The notes: a model not told the origin generated them from the sequence alone. 64,000 bases of DNA from Magnetococcales bacterium (GCA_015229115.1 JADGCH010000003.1:1-64000); one strand, 5' to 3'; shown: positions 36,582-46,815, numbered from the stretch's first letter. Program-made: numbers and translations.

Positions 36582-39064
36582 AACTGACCCGACGCGCCTT
36601 TATCAAAGCCAGCGCTGTTGCAGCTGCAGCCCAGGTAGCGGGCTTGCCTGTTCCGTCCGTGGCCCAGGAGCAAAGCGATGAAAACGACATTCGCTGGGAT
36701 AAGGCGCCCTGCCGTTATTGTGGCACCGGATGTAGCGTACTGGTTGGGACCAAGGCCGGCCGCATCGTAGCGACCCAGGGCGACCCGGACGCTCCGGTCA
36801 ACAGGGGACTGAACTGCATCAAGGGTTATTTCCTTTCCAAGATTCCTTACGGATCCGACCGTCTTACCACGCCGCTGTTGCGCAAGAAAGATGGCCAATT
36901 CGACAAGAATGGCGACTTCACCCCCGTTTCCTGGGATGAGGCCTTCGACATCATGGCCGAAAAATACAAGGCCGCCCTCAAAAAGGGCGGGCCAAGCAGT
37001 GTCGGCATGTTTGGCTCGGGCCAGTGGACCATCTGGGAAGGTGTTGCGGCCGTCAAGCTGTTCAAGGCAGGTTTCCGTTCCAACAACATTGACCCCAATG
37101 CCCGTCACTGCATGGCCTCAGCTGTGGCCGGATTCATGCGCACCTTCGGCATCGATGAGCCCATGGGATGTTATGACGACCTCGAACATGCCGATGCCTT
37201 TGTGCTGTGGGGTTCCAATATGGCGGAGATGCATCCGATCCTCTGGTCGCGCCTGACCAACACCCGCCTGACCAAGCCGAACAGCAAGGTGGTGGTGCTG
37301 TCCACTTTTCAGCACAGGAGTTTTGATCTCGCCGACCTGGGGGTCATTTTCAAGCCCCAGTCTGACTTGGCCATCGCCAACTACATCGCCAACTACATCA
37401 TCCAGTCCGGTAAAGTGAATCAGGAATTCGTCAGCCATTACACCGCCTGCCACAAGGGAGTCACCAACATTGGTTATGGCCTCCGTCCTGCTCACGCCCT
37501 GGAAAAAGAGGCCGCTGATGCCAAGGATGCCAATGTCTCCAACCCCATCCCATTCGATGAGTATAAGGCCTTCGTAGCAGAGTATACCGCGGAGAAGGTG
37601 AGCGAGTTGTCCGGTGTGGCTAAAAAGGATCTGGAGTCGCTGGCTGAGCTGTATGCCGATCCGAAGGTAAAAGTGATGTCGCTATGGACCATGGGCGTCA
37701 ATCAGCATACCCGTGGCACCTGGATGAACAACCTCATCTACAACCTGCACCTGCTGACAGGAAAGATTTCCGAGCCGGGCAACTCGCCCTTCTCTCTTAC
37801 CGGTCAACCCTCAGCCTGTGGGACAGCACGCGAAGTGGGCACGTTCTCCCACCGCCTGCCTGCTGACATGGTGGTCATGAAAAAGGAACACCGTGATGCG
37901 GTCGAAAAACAGTGGAAACTGCCGGAAGGAACCATTCCGGACAAGCCAGGCTACCATGCCGTGGTTCACCACCGTATGCTGAAAGATGGCAAACTCAACG
38001 CCTACTGGGTGATGTGCACCAACAACATGCAGACCGCAGCCAACATGAACGAAGAGGGATTACCTGGCTACCGCAATCCCGAGGCCTTCGTTGTGGTTTC
38101 AGATCCCTATCCGACCGTAACGGCCATGGCTGCCGACCTGATTCTGCCAACCGCCATGTGGGTGGAAAAAGAAGGGGCCTATGGCAATGCCGAGCGACGC
38201 ACCCAGTTTTGGCGACAGATGATCAAGGCGCCTGGCGTAGCCAAGTCCGATTTGTGGCAACTGGTGGAATTTTCCAAACGATTCAAGGTAGAGGAGGTCT
38301 GGCCGCCTGAGCTCATCGCCAAAATGCCGGAATATCAGGGCAAGACCCTGTTTGACGTCCTGTATGCCAATGGCGAGGTCAACAAATATCCCGTCAGCGA
38401 GCTGCAGAAAGGGTTCGACAACGACGAGTCGCGTTATTTTGGCTTCTATATCCAGAAAGGGCTCTTTGAGGAGTATGCTGCCTTTGGTCGCGGCCATAAG
38501 CATGACCTGGCTGATTTCGAGAGCTACCACCAAGCACGTGGACTGCGCTGGCCGGTCGTTGACGGCAAGGAGACACTCTGGCGCTTTCGGGAGGGATACG
38601 ACCCTTATGTCAAAAAGGGAGAGAAAGTCAGGTTTTATGGTAAGCCAGATGGCAAGGCCTGGATTTTTGCCCTGCCCTACCAGCCGCCCGCTGAGTCGCC
38701 GGACAAGGAATATGACCTGTGGCTCGCTACCGGCCGTGTGCTGGAACATTGGCATTCCGGTTCGATGACTCGCCGCGTACCAGAGCTTCATCGTGCCGTT
38801 CCTGATGCGCAGCTGTTCATGCACCCCAACGATGCTGAGAAACGCAATCTGAAACGGGGTATGGTGGCCAAAGTCATTTCCCGTCGTGGGGAGGTGCTCG
38901 CCCGTGTTGAAACACTGGGACGCAATCGACCTCCTGAGGGGTTGATTTACCTTCCCTTCTTCGACGAATCGAGGTTGGTCAATAAGCTGACACTGGATGC
39001 CACCTGCCCCATCTCCAAGGAGACCGACTTCAAGAAGTGCGCGGTCAAGGTGGTTAAGGCGTGA
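36578..39064 (+). CDS. napA: Periplasmic nitrate reductase catalytic subunit NapA
   Basis: Reduces nitrate to nitrite at a Mo-bis-MGD centre in the periplasm. The 828 residues begin with a Tat signal ([22 protein letters not shown]). C45, C48, C52 and C80 bind one 4Fe-4S cluster ([16 protein letters not shown]), and C178 in [14 protein letters not shown] is the molybdenum ligand expected for Nap[30 protein letters not shown] and the C-terminal [15 protein letters not shown] confirm NapA rather than an assimilatory Nas enzyme. Start is GTG overlapping napD (GTGA). Confidence 0.97.
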   Translation: MKLTRRAFIKASAVAAAAQVAGLPVPSVAQEQSDENDIRWDKAPCRYCGTGCSVLVGTKAGRIVATQGDPDAPVNRGLNCIKGYFLSKIPYGSDRLTTPLLRKKDGQFDKNGDFTPVSWDEAFDIMAEKYKAALKKGGPSSVGMFGSGQWTIWEGVAAVKLFKAGFRSNNIDPNARHCMASAVAGFMRTFGIDEPMGCYDDLEHADAFVLWGSNMAEMHPILWSRLTNTRLTKPNSKVVVLSTFQHRSFDLADLGVIFKPQSDLAIANYIANYIIQSGKVNQEFVSHYTACHKGVTNIGYGLRPAHALEKEAADAKDANVSNPIPFDEYKAFVAEYTAEKVSELSGVAKKDLESLAELYADPKVKVMSLWTMGVNQHTRGTWMNNLIYNLHLLTGKISEPGNSPFSLTGQPSACGTAREVGTFSHRLPADMVVMKKEHRDAVEKQWKLPEGTIPDKPGYHAVVHHRMLKDGKLNAYWVMCTNNMQTAANMNEEGLPGYRNPEAFVVVSDPYPTVTAMAADLILPTAMWVEKEGAYGNAERRTQFWRQMIKAPGVAKSDLWQLVEFSKRFKVEEVWPPELIAKMPEYQGKTLFDVLYANGEVNKYPVSELQKGFDNDESRYFGFYIQKGLFEEYAAFGRGHKHDLADFESYHQARGLRWPVVDGKETLWRFREGYDPYVKKGEKVRFYGKPDGKAWIFALPYQPPAESPDKEYDLWLATGRVLEHWHSGSMTRRVPELHRAVPDAQLFMHPNDAEKRNLKRGMVAKVISRRGEVLARVETLGRNRPPEGLIYLPFFDESRLVNKLTLDATCPISKETDFKKCAVKVVKA

Positions 39065-39073
39065 TGACCGGCC

Positions 39074-39838
39074 ATGGCGACGCATGGCCGGACGAAAACG
39101 GGATTAGCCGACCTTACCCGGCGTGAATTTCTGCAGCAGGGCAGACCGGCCGCTGTCATGATGGTGGTCGGTTTCCTGTTGTGGTGGCATGCCCGTTCTG
39201 CCGATGCTCTGCCTCCCTGGGCCATTCGTCCTCCAGGGGCCTTGCCGGAACAGCACTTTCTGGGAATTTGCCTGCGCTGTGGGCTGTGTGTGCGGGCTTG
39301 TCCTTACCATTCCCTTGTTCTGGCGGAGATCGGCAGCGGTGTGGTCGCGGGTACGCCCTATTTTCTGGCCCGCCACATACCCTGTGAAATGTGTCCGGAA
39401 ATTCCCTGTGTTAAGGCCTGTCCATCCGGAGCCCTAAGCCCGAAGCTGCAGAAAATTGCTGATGCGCGCATGGGACTGGCGGTGTTGGCAGACCAGGAAA
39501 ATTGTCTGGCTTTTCTGGGGCTGCGTTGTGAGGTGTGCTACCAGGTTTGTCCGGTTACTAATCAGGCGATCACCCTGGAGATGCGTCCCAATGTACGCAG
39601 CGGCAAACATGCGCTGTTTCTGCCTGTCGTCCACTCGGACCACTGTACCGGCTGTGGCAAATGCGAGCAGGCCTGTGTGCTCGAAAGGGCTGCCATTCGG
39701 GTTTTACCACACGCCATGGTGAAGGGAGAATTGGGTAGCCATTACCTGTTGGGCTGGAAAGAGAAGGAAAAATCTGGCCAATCGCTGATACCGGAGTTGT
39801 TGCACCTTCCGGTGCGTCAACCGGAGCCAACGCCATGA
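39074..39838 (+). CDS. napG: Ferredoxin-type quinol-oxidation protein NapG
   Basis: A 254-residue Tat-exported protein (LTRREFLQQGRP, then a hydrophobic stretch) with four cysteine clusters for 4Fe-4S centres: CLRCGLCVRACPY, CEMCPEIPCVKACPS, CEVCYQVCPV and CTGCGKCEQACV. With NapH it carries electrons from quinol toward NapB/NapA in the periplasm. The start is 9 bp after napA; the stop overlaps napH (ATGA). Confidence 0.94.
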   Translation: MATHGRTKTGLADLTRREFLQQGRPAAVMMVVGFLLWWHARSADALPPWAIRPPGALPEQHFLGICLRCGLCVRACPYHSLVLAEIGSGVVAGTPYFLARHIPCEMCPEIPCVKACPSGALSPKLQKIADARMGLAVLADQENCLAFLGLRCEVCYQVCPVTNQAITLEMRPNVRSGKHALFLPVVHSDHCTGCGKCEQACVLERAAIRVLPHAMVKGELGSHYLLGWKEKEKSGQSLIPELLHLPVRQPEPTP

Positions 39839-40698
39839 AACGCTATCCGGGTCCGGAGGCCAGAGAAAAAAAGGGTTGGTGGCTGGCCAACCGTTGGCTG
39901 CTGCTGCGACGGTTATGCCAGCTGTCGGTACTCATCCTGTTTTTGCTCGGTCCCTGGTTGGGGGTGTGGCTGGCCAAGGGCAATCTCTCGTCCAGTAAGA
40001 TCATGGAGCTGCTACCCATGACCGACCTTCTGCTCTTCGCCCAGCTGGTGCTGGCTCATGGGGTCGATGTCGCGCAAGCTGTTCCAGGAGCTCTGGTGGT
40101 GTTGGGACTGTATCTGGTACTGGGGGGACGCTTTTTCTGTGCCTGGGTCTGTCCCATTAACCCGGTGACCGATAGCGCTGCTTGGCTGCGCGCCAGACTT
40201 GGTATCAGCTGGGGATGGCAAGGAACCCGTACCATGCGCCAAGGCATGCTGGTGCTGGTACTGCTGCTGGCCGGTGCAACGGGCATGCTGGTATGGGAAT
40301 GGGTCAACCCGGTAGCGATCGCCCAGAGAAGTATCCTGTTCGGCATGACGTGGGGCTGGTTGGTCATGGCGGCGATTTTTCTGTTCGATCTGCTAATCAG
40401 CCGTCACGGCTGGTGCGGTCGGCTTTGCCCTACCGGTGCCCTCTATGCCCTACTCTCTCCGCTGGCGCTGTTGCGCGTAGGGGCCGCTCACCGGGAGAAC
40501 TGTAACGATTGCATGGATTGCTACCTGGTCTGTCCCGAACCCCAGGTGATTGATCCTGCCCTCAAGGGGGCCAAACGTGGGATAGGTCCCACCATTACAG
40601 CAGTGCAATGCACCAACTGCGGACGTTGTATCGACGTCTGCCCGGAAAGTGTTTACAGGTTCGGCTTTCATTTACCCAACAAATCGAGGGTGCCATGA
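39835..40698 (+). CDS. napH: Membrane quinol dehydrogenase protein NapH
   Basis: A 287-residue polytopic membrane protein (about four helices; LCQLSVLILFLLGPWLGVWLA, VPGALVVLGLYLVLGG, MLVLVLLLAGATGMLVW, WLVMAAIFLFDLLI). The two CxxxCP loops typical of NapH/NosR (CAWVCPINPV and CGRLCPTGAL) and two C-terminal 4Fe-4S clusters (CNDCMDCYLVCPE and CTNCGRCIDVCPE) are present. It passes quinol electrons to NapG. Overlaps with napG (ATGA) and napB (ATGA) suggest fixed stoichiometry. Confidence 0.95.
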   Translation: MKRYPGPEAREKKGWWLANRWLLLRRLCQLSVLILFLLGPWLGVWLAKGNLSSSKIMELLPMTDLLLFAQLVLAHGVDVAQAVPGALVVLGLYLVLGGRFFCAWVCPINPVTDSAAWLRARLGISWGWQGTRTMRQGMLVLVLLLAGATGMLVWEWVNPVAIAQRSILFGMTWGWLVMAAIFLFDLLISRHGWCGRLCPTGALYALLSPLALLRVGAAHRENCNDCMDCYLVCPEPQVIDPALKGAKRGIGPTITAVQCTNCGRCIDVCPESVYRFGFHLPNKSRVP

Positions 40699-41135
40699 AA
40701 AATTGGATGCGGGCGGTCATAGGGTTGATTTTAGCGGTTGCAAGCGGATTGGCGCAGGCCGAAGAGCTTCAGAGTCTGAGGGGACGGGCCCCTCTGGATG
40801 GAGCAGAACAGCCTCCAGAAATTTCCAGGTGGATGCCGGAGAGTCACGCCCTGCCGCGTAACTACCTCCAACAGCCTCCTCTCATTCCTCACCAGATTGA
40901 AGGCTATAAAGTCGATTTGCGGCAAAATAAGTGTCTTAGCTGTCACAGCTGGAGCAAGGCCAAGGAAACACGTGCCACCAAAATCAGCCTGACCCATTTC
41001 CGTAACCGCTTTGGTACGGAGTTATCGGATGTATCCCCCCAGCGCTACTTCTGTACCCAGTGCCACGTGCCCCAAAAGGACACTCCTCCTTTGGTCGACA
41101 ATACCTTCAAACCAATGGATGCCATTGTAAGGTAG
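40695..41135 (+). CDS. napB: Di-haem cytochrome c NapB
   Basis: The ORF track starts this frame at 40608, inside napH; the true start is the ATG at 40695, overlapping the napH stop. The 146 residues have a Sec signal (MRAVIGLILAVASGLAQA) and two haem sites CLSCH and CTQCH, with the distal segment PRNYLQQPPLIPHQIEGY typical of NapB. It is the periplasmic electron donor and partner of NapA. Confidence 0.94.
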   Translation: MKNWMRAVIGLILAVASGLAQAEELQSLRGRAPLDGAEQPPEISRWMPESHALPRNYLQQPPLIPHQIEGYKVDLRQNKCLSCHSWSKAKETRATKISLTHFRNRFGTELSDVSPQRYFCTQCHVPQKDTPPLVDNTFKPMDAIVR

Positions 41136-41164
41136 TACAACATTTTTGATGGAAGGAAACTACC

Positions 41165-41746
41165 ATGCGGCTCATTGTAGACTTGGCGCGGATATGCAAC
41201 TGGAGGATCCTGCTGCTCTTTTTTGTCCTGGGCGTTCTGTTCTGGGGTGGCTTTCACTGGAGTTTGGCCGCCACCAACACCGAATCCTTCTGCATCTCCT
41301 GCCATGAGATGAAGGAAAACGTTTTCAAGGAATACCAGGGCACCATTCACTACACCAACCGCACTGGCGTGCGTGCCAGCTGTCCTGACTGTCATGTCCC
41401 CAAGGAATGGCAACACATGATTGTGCGCAAAATCAAGGCCTCCAACGAATTGTGGCATAAGTTCTTGGGGACCATCGATACCGTGGAAAAATTCGAGTCC
41501 AAGCGGCTGGAACTGGCCAGAAGCGTATGGAAGACCATGAAAGACACCGATTCAAGAGAGTGTCGTAATTGCCATAATTACAACTCCATGGACTTCACGC
41601 GGCAAGGGCTGCGAGCCTTCGATCTGCATGAGCGCGGATTCTCCCAGAACAAGACTTGCATCGACTGTCACAAGGGCATTGCCCACTCTATGCCCAAGGG
41701 GATGACCCTACAAGACGATACCAGTCACATCAACGATGATGGCTAG
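41165..41746 (+). CDS. napC: Tetrahaem quinol dehydrogenase NapC
   Basis: NapC/NirT-family membrane-anchored cytochrome of 193 residues: one N-terminal helix ([20 protein letters not shown]) and four CxxCH sites (CISCH, CPDCH, CRNCH, CIDCH). It oxidises membrane quinol and passes electrons to NapB. GGAAG before the ATG is a good ribosome site. Its presence beside NapGH gives two quinol routes into NapAB. The 3' end overlaps the convergent M16 peptidase by 4 bp. Confidence 0.95.
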   Translation: MRLIVDLARICNWRILLLFFVLGVLFWGGFHWSLAATNTESFCISCHEMKENVFKEYQGTIHYTNRTGVRASCPDCHVPKEWQHMIVRKIKASNELWHKFLGTIDTVEKFESKRLELARSVWKTMKDTDSRECRNCHNYNSMDFTRQGLRAFDLHERGFSQNKTCIDCHKGIAHSMPKGMTLQDDTSHINDDG

Positions 41747-43062
41747 TTAGCCGTTCCCAACTGGTCGAGTTGCTGTTTCAAACCATCCAGCAGGCTGGTG
41801 GCCTGGGGGCCAACCAGAACGGTCACCAAGCGGCTGGGGCAGAGGATCTGACGTGCGATAGGAAGAAGTTGTTGGGGCTGCAGCTGTCGCACCTGTTCCC
41901 AACTCACCGAAAGGGGCTCCACAGCCTGAAACAGGTGATCGGAAACGTAGCGCTCGATCAGATCAAGGGGGTGATCCAGAGAAGTCCTCAGGGAGCTGTA
42001 CCAACGAGTCAGCAACCGCTGCCACTCGTCAGCGTCGGGGGCGGTGTGACACAGCAGCTGACAGTGGTGCATGAGCTCAGCAAATAATTGGGTGAGATTT
42101 TCTGGTGCTACCGAAGCGCCGATTTCAAAACTGCCGGCATCGGAAAAAGCGGTATAGGCCGACCAGATATGGTAAACCAGCCCTTGCTGCTCCCGTACCG
42201 TAGCTTGTAACCGGGATGAAAAACCATCGTCCAGCAGACGGCGCAGAGCCGATAAAGGCAGAAAGAGTGGCGACCGAAAGCCATCAGCACGAAAAAAGAG
42301 GGTCAACGTCAACTGGGCGGTCGGATCATCGACAGCGATCCAGTGAGGTCCGTCGGCCATGGCTGGAGGCTCAGGGGACTGATTAAGCTCCCCGGTCGGC
42401 CAATGGCCCAAGGCCTGTTGGCTCAGGGCCACCACCGACTGGTGTTCCACCGGACCAAAAAAGGCCAGCGCCGTATTACAACCACAGTAACAACGCTCCA
42501 GAAAACGCCTGAGATCAGCCACCCTCATGCGCTGGATGGTCTCACGCTGCCCCAATACCGACCGGGCCAGCGGGTGTCCAGGCCACAGTTTGTGACCGGC
42601 CAGAAGGTTGGGAACGGTGATCTCGCCCCGTTCATTTTCGTCCTCACGCATCTCGGCGATCACAACTTGGCGCTCGACCTCGATATGAGCAAAAGCTGGC
42701 GCCGTAAACATGCTGCAGAAGGTCAGAAAGCCCTCGTCAAGATATTCCGGCGGCAAGGTAATCCAGTAAAGATTATATTCTGGTCCTGTGGAAGCGTTCA
42801 TATTGGCCGCCATGGATTCCAGGTAGGCATGCAGCAACCCTGGATCAGCTATCTGATCGGTCCCCTTGAACAGCATATGCTCCAGGAAGTGGGCCATGCC
42901 AGCCTCCTGTTCCGCTTCATAGCGACTACCCGCCCTGACCAGCAGTACCGCACCCACTTCATGCAGCCACGGCATGGGAAAGCTCGACACCGTCAAACTG
43001 TTGGCCAGCATGGTGGTACGATAGTGGGGCTCGGCGATGACCGCCCTGGTGACATCAATCAC
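41743..43062 (-). CDS. M16-family zinc metallopeptidase
   Basis: A 439-residue cytosolic-type insulinase-family protease. The inverted zinc motif HFLEH ([15 protein letters not shown]) is at about residues 58-62, with the third ligand Glu expected in [11 protein letters not shown] some 75 residues later; the C-terminal M16 half is present but lacks a second HxxEH, as usual. The start is GTG overlapping the soxB stop (GTGA). Substrates of such single-chain proteases are mostly unknown. Nothing ties it directly to sulfur oxidation beyond the operon. Confidence 0.9.
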   Translation of the reverse strand: MIDVTRAVIAEPHYRTTMLANSLTVSSFPMPWLHEVGAVLLVRAGSRYEAEQEAGMAHFLEHMLFKGTDQIADPGLLHAYLESMAANMNASTGPEYNLYWITLPPEYLDEGFLTFCSMFTAPAFAHIEVERQVVIAEMREDENERGEITVPNLLAGHKLWPGHPLARSVLGQRETIQRMRVADLRRFLERCYCGCNTALAFFGPVEHQSVVALSQQALGHWPTGELNQSPEPPAMADGPHWIAVDDPTAQLTLTLFFRADGFRSPLFLPLSALRRLLDDGFSSRLQATVREQQGLVYHIWSAYTAFSDAGSFEIGASVAPENLTQLFAELMHHCQLLCHTAPDADEWQRLLTRWYSSLRTSLDHPLDLIERYVSDHLFQAVEPLSVSWEQVRQLQPQQLLPIARQILCPSRLVTVLVGPQATSLLDGLKQQLDQLGTAN

Positions 43063-44759
43063 AGGAATTGCTTGATGACCGGCATGGGCCGGAGCCGGAT
43101 CGGGGTGTGCCGAGCCACATAGCGTGCCACGATATCCCAGACAGGTTGACCCATACGCTCATCACCCAAAATGGCCCACTCAGCCACCGTGTAAACTTTT
43201 TTCGGATCAAGAGCCCTGCCATTCAGTTCAAGATCACGGATACGACGCCCCATGGCAGCAGATGGCTGAATAGCATAACGCAGACCGGTAGCGCGCAACA
43301 TATCGTTGCCTTGATGCCGATAGGGATCCTTGTTGAACAGGGAATCGGCCGCCGCTTCGAGCAAATCCTTGATCTGCGCGCCATTGAGCTGACGCCGGTA
43401 GACATAAGGATAGCTGATGGCGGTCTGGTTATAGATGGCCTCGCGACTGATCATCTGCCCTGGCAGCAGGGCGGTCCCCCAACGAAAGCCCGGAAAGATG
43501 GCCAGTTCGCTCTCCAGTTCCTCGCACAGGGCCAAACCAATGAGGTCATCAAAAGAACTGTTGAAATTATCGCGCCGATACAGCTCCGTCTCACTCTGTC
43601 CCAGCTCCTGACCCAGCATGGCCTCGTGTGGTTCCCGTAGCGCATGGATCAAGTGGGCAATATCCGGTGCCGCCGGTACAAACCGGGGTAACACCGGCAT
43701 GAGCTGGTAACGCCATTCGACAAGACGCCCCTTGCGCACATCCAGATCGATACGACCAAGAAACTTGCCATTGGAACCAGCGTTGCAGACCAGCGTACGG
43801 CCTCCGGCATTGGCGACAACCATCGGTTGGGGTAGTACATCGTGGCTGTGCCCTCCCAGAATGATATCAATACCAACCAGATGGGCCGCCAGTTCGAGAT
43901 CAACCTCCAGGCCATTGTGGGACAGCAGCACCACCAGATGAGCACCCTCACTGCGCGCCGATTCGACCGTTTGCTGCAGGTTGGCCTGGCGCAAACCGAT
44001 CGACCATTTCGGAATCACCCGTCTGGGGTGGGCCACCGTGGTATGGGGGAAAGCCTGACCAATCACTGCAATGCGGTTACCACCCTTTTCGAACAGATGA
44101 TAGTCATTGAAAATAGGCTCTTCCCGTTCGCTGTCACCGACATTATGAGCCAGCAGTTTACCGTGCAACTTGCCGACATTCTCCAGCAACCGGCTGGCAC
44201 CATAGGTGAATTCCCAATGAGCCGTCATCGCCTCGACGCCGAGCCGGTTGCAGATCTGGATCATGTCATCGCCGGCCATGAGCATGGACGTATAGCTGCC
44301 CTGCCAAGTGTCGCCGCCATCGAGCAGCAACACATTGTCATGGCCCCGCTCAGCACGGGTGCGCCGAATCATGGTCGCCATATGGGCCATACCACCCACC
44401 GGACCGATCTCCTGCGCCATGGCAACAAAGTTGACCGGCGTACAAAGATGCGCCGCCAGCGAACCGGAATCGATGGCAAAATGGTCCAGGAACGCCTGCC
44501 CTGTCAAATAGGGGGGCAAACGATGATGCGGATCGTGATGCAGGCGAGTCTGACTCTCGCGTGTATAAACCGGTAGCAGCTGTGCATGGCAATCGGTAAA
44601 ATGGAGTAACGTCACCTGGCCGAGAGCCGGAAAGTGGTAAAAATCGCTGTTATCGGCGCGATCAAGCAGCTGCCAGGGGGTAGCCCATGAGCGCCCAGCC
44701 CCCAACGCGGCCATGGTCAGAGTCGCCACCTCCAGCAGTTCACGTCGTGTCAGTGCCAT
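43059..44759 (-). CDS. soxB: SoxB-like thiosulfohydrolase, Tat-exported
   Basis: A 566-residue 5'-nucleotidase-fold metalloenzyme. The Tat signal is TRRELLEVATLTMAALGAGRSWA. Dimanganese-site motifs follow: LLHFTDCHAQLLPVY, LLLDGGDTWQGS, LAHNV, VLLSHNGLEVD and ILGGHSHDVLPQP. The SoxB-type details PPYLTG, GGMAHMATMIRR, GDDMIQICNRLGVEAMTAHWEFTYG separate it from ordinary nucleotidases. SoxB cleaves sulfate from the cysteine-bound SoxYZ carrier in the periplasm. No soxAXYZCD is in this window. The ATG at 44759 (GGAG upstream) is preferred over TTG at 44762. Confidence 0.88.
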   Translation of the reverse strand: MALTRRELLEVATLTMAALGAGRSWATPWQLLDRADNSDFYHFPALGQVTLLHFTDCHAQLLPVYTRESQTRLHHDPHHRLPPYLTGQAFLDHFAIDSGSLAAHLCTPVNFVAMAQEIGPVGGMAHMATMIRRTRAERGHDNVLLLDGGDTWQGSYTSMLMAGDDMIQICNRLGVEAMTAHWEFTYGASRLLENVGKLHGKLLAHNVGDSEREEPIFNDYHLFEKGGNRIAVIGQAFPHTTVAHPRRVIPKWSIGLRQANLQQTVESARSEGAHLVVLLSHNGLEVDLELAAHLVGIDIILGGHSHDVLPQPMVVANAGGRTLVCNAGSNGKFLGRIDLDVRKGRLVEWRYQLMPVLPRFVPAAPDIAHLIHALREPHEAMLGQELGQSETELYRRDNFNSSFDDLIGLALCEELESELAIFPGFRWGTALLPGQMISREAIYNQTAISYPYVYRRQLNGAQIKDLLEAAADSLFNKDPYRHQGNDMLRATGLRYAIQPSAAMGRRIRDLELNGRALDPKKVYTVAEWAILGDERMGQPVWDIVARYVARHTPIRLRPMPVIKQFL

Positions 44760-44765
44760 CAAGCA

Positions 44766-45413
44766 TCACTCCTGCTGTTCCGGGTTTGGCTCAAGCCGGA
44801 GAAGGGTCCCCGTAAACTGTTGGGCACGTGTCCAATTGCTGGTAAAGATCACCACCGCTGTTTGCCACTGCCGGCTGATGTGCTGAAACAACTGCCACCA
44901 CTCCTGCTCAGCTTCAGGAGCCAGATGACAAACCGGCTCATCGGCCAGAAGTACGGCTGGGTGAGCGGCCAGAATCGCGGCCAACGCCACCCTGCGTGAC
45001 TGCGACAGCGAAAGTTGTTGCAATGGGTAATCCTTGGCCTGCGGCCGCAACCCGGCCAATCCAGCCAACATTAAAGCCTCCTCGACACGATCATTGACCT
45101 CGGCCTGTGACAATCCCTGCGCACTGGGTGTCAAGGCCACCTCTTCCCATAATCGGGACGCCAGAAAACGCTGCCCGGCATCCTGGAACAGCACGCCTAA
45201 CCAACCTGCTGTAGCGGGTTGCGGCGGATTGAAGATCACCCCACCCGCATCGGGCAACAACAGACCGGCCATGATACGCAGCAGTGAACTCTTACCACTC
45301 GCCTCACCACCTACAACGGCCCAACAGTCGCACGGATAAAGCGTCAAATTGACCGGATGGTGCAGCCGACGCTGTGGCAACAGGACATCCTGCAGGGTGA
45401 TTAAAGGCGGCAT
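44766..45413 (-). CDS. Small ABC-type ATPase
   Basis: A 215-residue ATP-binding subunit: Walker A GGEASGKSSLLRIMAGLL, a non-standard signature LSLSQSRRVALAAILAAHP in place of LSGGQ, and Walker B AVLLADEPV. The size and GVLFQDAGQRFLASRLWEEVAL resemble the CbiO/EcfA group of energy-coupling ATPases. No permease gene is adjacent, so the partner is elsewhere or it has a non-transport role. It heads the soxB-M16 operon; soxB starts 6 bp later. Confidence 0.85.
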   Translation of the reverse strand: MPPLITLQDVLLPQRRLHHPVNLTLYPCDCWAVVGGEASGKSSLLRIMAGLLLPDAGGVIFNPPQPATAGWLGVLFQDAGQRFLASRLWEEVALTPSAQGLSQAEVNDRVEEALMLAGLAGLRPQAKDYPLQQLSLSQSRRVALAAILAAHPAVLLADEPVCHLAPEAEQEWWQLFQHISRQWQTAVVIFTSNWTRAQQFTGTLLRLEPNPEQQE

Positions 45414-45474
45414 TGAAACGAGTCCATGGCGACGCTGGACAGATGAGCAACCAATCGGTTAGTATAATGATCAT

Positions 45475-45533
45475 GGATGGGGGGAGTCCCCCTCCACCCC
45501 CGACCATGAAACTCACGCTGTGACCTTCATGGT
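45475..45533. other. Two adjacent hairpins downstream of tRNA-Gly
   Basis: GGGGG-GAGT-CCCCC lies near 45479-45492, and ACCATGAA-ac-TCAC-GCT-GTGA-cc-TTCATGGT forms a long hairpin at 45503-45533. They lie directly 3' of the tRNA on its strand. There is no T-run after either stem, so a classic Rho-independent terminator is not shown; a processing or termination role is possible. Confidence 0.45.
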
Positions 45534-45542
45534 AGTCATGTC

Positions 45543-45616
45543 TGGAGCGGGTGAGGGGAATCGAACCCCCGTCTCAAGCTTGGGAAGCTTGGGCCCTACC
45601 ATTGGACGACACCCGC
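45543..45616 (-). tRNA. tRNA-Gly (CCC)
   Basis: Reading the - strand gives a complete 74-nt cloverleaf with the acceptor GCGGGTG / CACCCGC, D arm GTCC-AATGGTA-GGGC, anticodon arm CAAGC-TTCCCAA-GCTTG (anticodon CCC), T arm with TTCGATT, and an encoded 3' CCA. It reads the GGG glycine codon. Confidence 0.96.
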
Positions 45617-45665
45617 ACGGTGGCGCCATCATCCCGTTATTTTACCCTGAAGTCAAGGCACGATC

Positions 45666-46205
45666 ATGAACATTGCTCTCATCGGTGCCCGTGGCGTCGG
45701 CAAGTCCAAGGTGGCGCGCCAGCTCTCTTGCCTGATCAAACGCCCGGTCCTGTCAACCGACCTGCTGATCTGTTACGAACAGGGAGGCCGTTCCATTGCC
45801 GAGATCATCGCCGCGTACCGGGGCAACTGGGCTGCGTTTCGTGACATGGAATATGAGGTCGTTGCCAAGGTATCGGCACTGGATGGCCTTATTATCGATT
45901 GTGGCGGTGGCGTGGTCGTCGATGTCGACGCCTATGGTGAAGAATATTTTAGCCAACGTAAAATCGACCTGCTACGCCGGCAAGGACGGGTGATCTGGCT
46001 GCGCTGTGATCCAGCCCTGCTGGCACAGCGCACCGCTAACGACCCACGCCGTCCAGCCCTTCATTCCTCCCTGACGGCCGAACAACTTATTCGTCAGCGC
46101 GCACCGCTGTACGAGCAGGCCGCCGATCAGATCATCGACACCGACGGCCTTACCAGTCGCACTATTGCCAGTCAGTTACAAAGAAGCCTCAATCCATTCC
46201 TGTAA
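45666..46205 (+). CDS. aroK: Shikimate kinase
   Basis: Phosphorylates shikimate in aromatic amino-acid synthesis. The 179 residues contain the P-loop GARGVGKSKVARQL, the shikimate-binding Asp in LSTDLLI, FRDMEYEVV (the FRxxE motif) and the CGGGVVV glycine loop, with the lid-region Arg in RTANDPRRPAL. Slightly divergent from standard AroK, so another small-molecule kinase is not fully excluded. The C-terminal 30 bp overlap the convergent thioredoxin gene. Another shikimate-pathway gene, aroE, lies 7 kb away. Confidence 0.85.
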   Translation: MNIALIGARGVGKSKVARQLSCLIKRPVLSTDLLICYEQGGRSIAEIIAAYRGNWAAFRDMEYEVVAKVSALDGLIIDCGGGVVVDVDAYGEEYFSQRKIDLLRRQGRVIWLRCDPALLAQRTANDPRRPALHSSLTAEQLIRQRAPLYEQAADQIIDTDGLTSRTIASQLQRSLNPFL

Positions 46206-46502
46206 TTTGGTCTTGGGCATGGCTCCCACCTTGGTGGCCTCAATCTGCCCATTCTTGAACAGGATCAGGGTCGGGATACCACGAATGCCATAACGTCCTG
46301 GGACAGACGGATTGTCATCGATGTTCAGTTTGACAATCCGCACACGTCCCTGCAGCTCAGCCGCCAACTCTGCCAGATGAGGCGCCAGCTGTCGGCATGG
46401 GGCACACCACTCGGCCCAGAAATCAACAACAACCGGCACGGGTGCCTGCAACACCTGTTGATCAAAATCACTGTCGCTGATATTGGTTATATGTTCACTC
46501 AT
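46176..46502 (-). CDS. trxA: Thioredoxin
   Basis: A 108-residue thioredoxin with the classic active site FWAEWCAPCRQLAPHL, the cis-Pro region IRGIPTLILFKNG and the C-terminal helix. The ORF track begins at 46553, adding 17 unneeded residues; the ATG at 46502 (MSEHITNISDSDF) gives the standard length and N-terminus. General cytosolic disulfide reductase. Confidence 0.95.
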   Translation of the reverse strand: MSEHITNISDSDFDQQVLQAPVPVVVDFWAEWCAPCRQLAPHLAELAAELQGRVRIVKLNIDDNPSVPGRYGIRGIPTLILFKNGQIEATKVGAMPKTKLQEWIEASL

Positions 46503-46680
46503 CTTAAACGATCGCTCCTCTGGGGGGAAAGAAAGCGGCTTACCGCACCACAAAACAGGACGCCATGGTACGGAGATTGACCGATTGCGTCAAGTATCCG
46601 GAAACGATTTCACTGAAATGGCTTTGACAACACACCCTCCACCAGCTTATGATGCCGCGGTCGACGGTGATAGTCTCAGC

Positions 46681-46758
<78 letters not shown>

Positions 46759-46815
46759 GTCATACCACCCTATGGGCCCCACCGTGCGGGCCACCATCCG
46801 GGGAATCCTGCCAGA

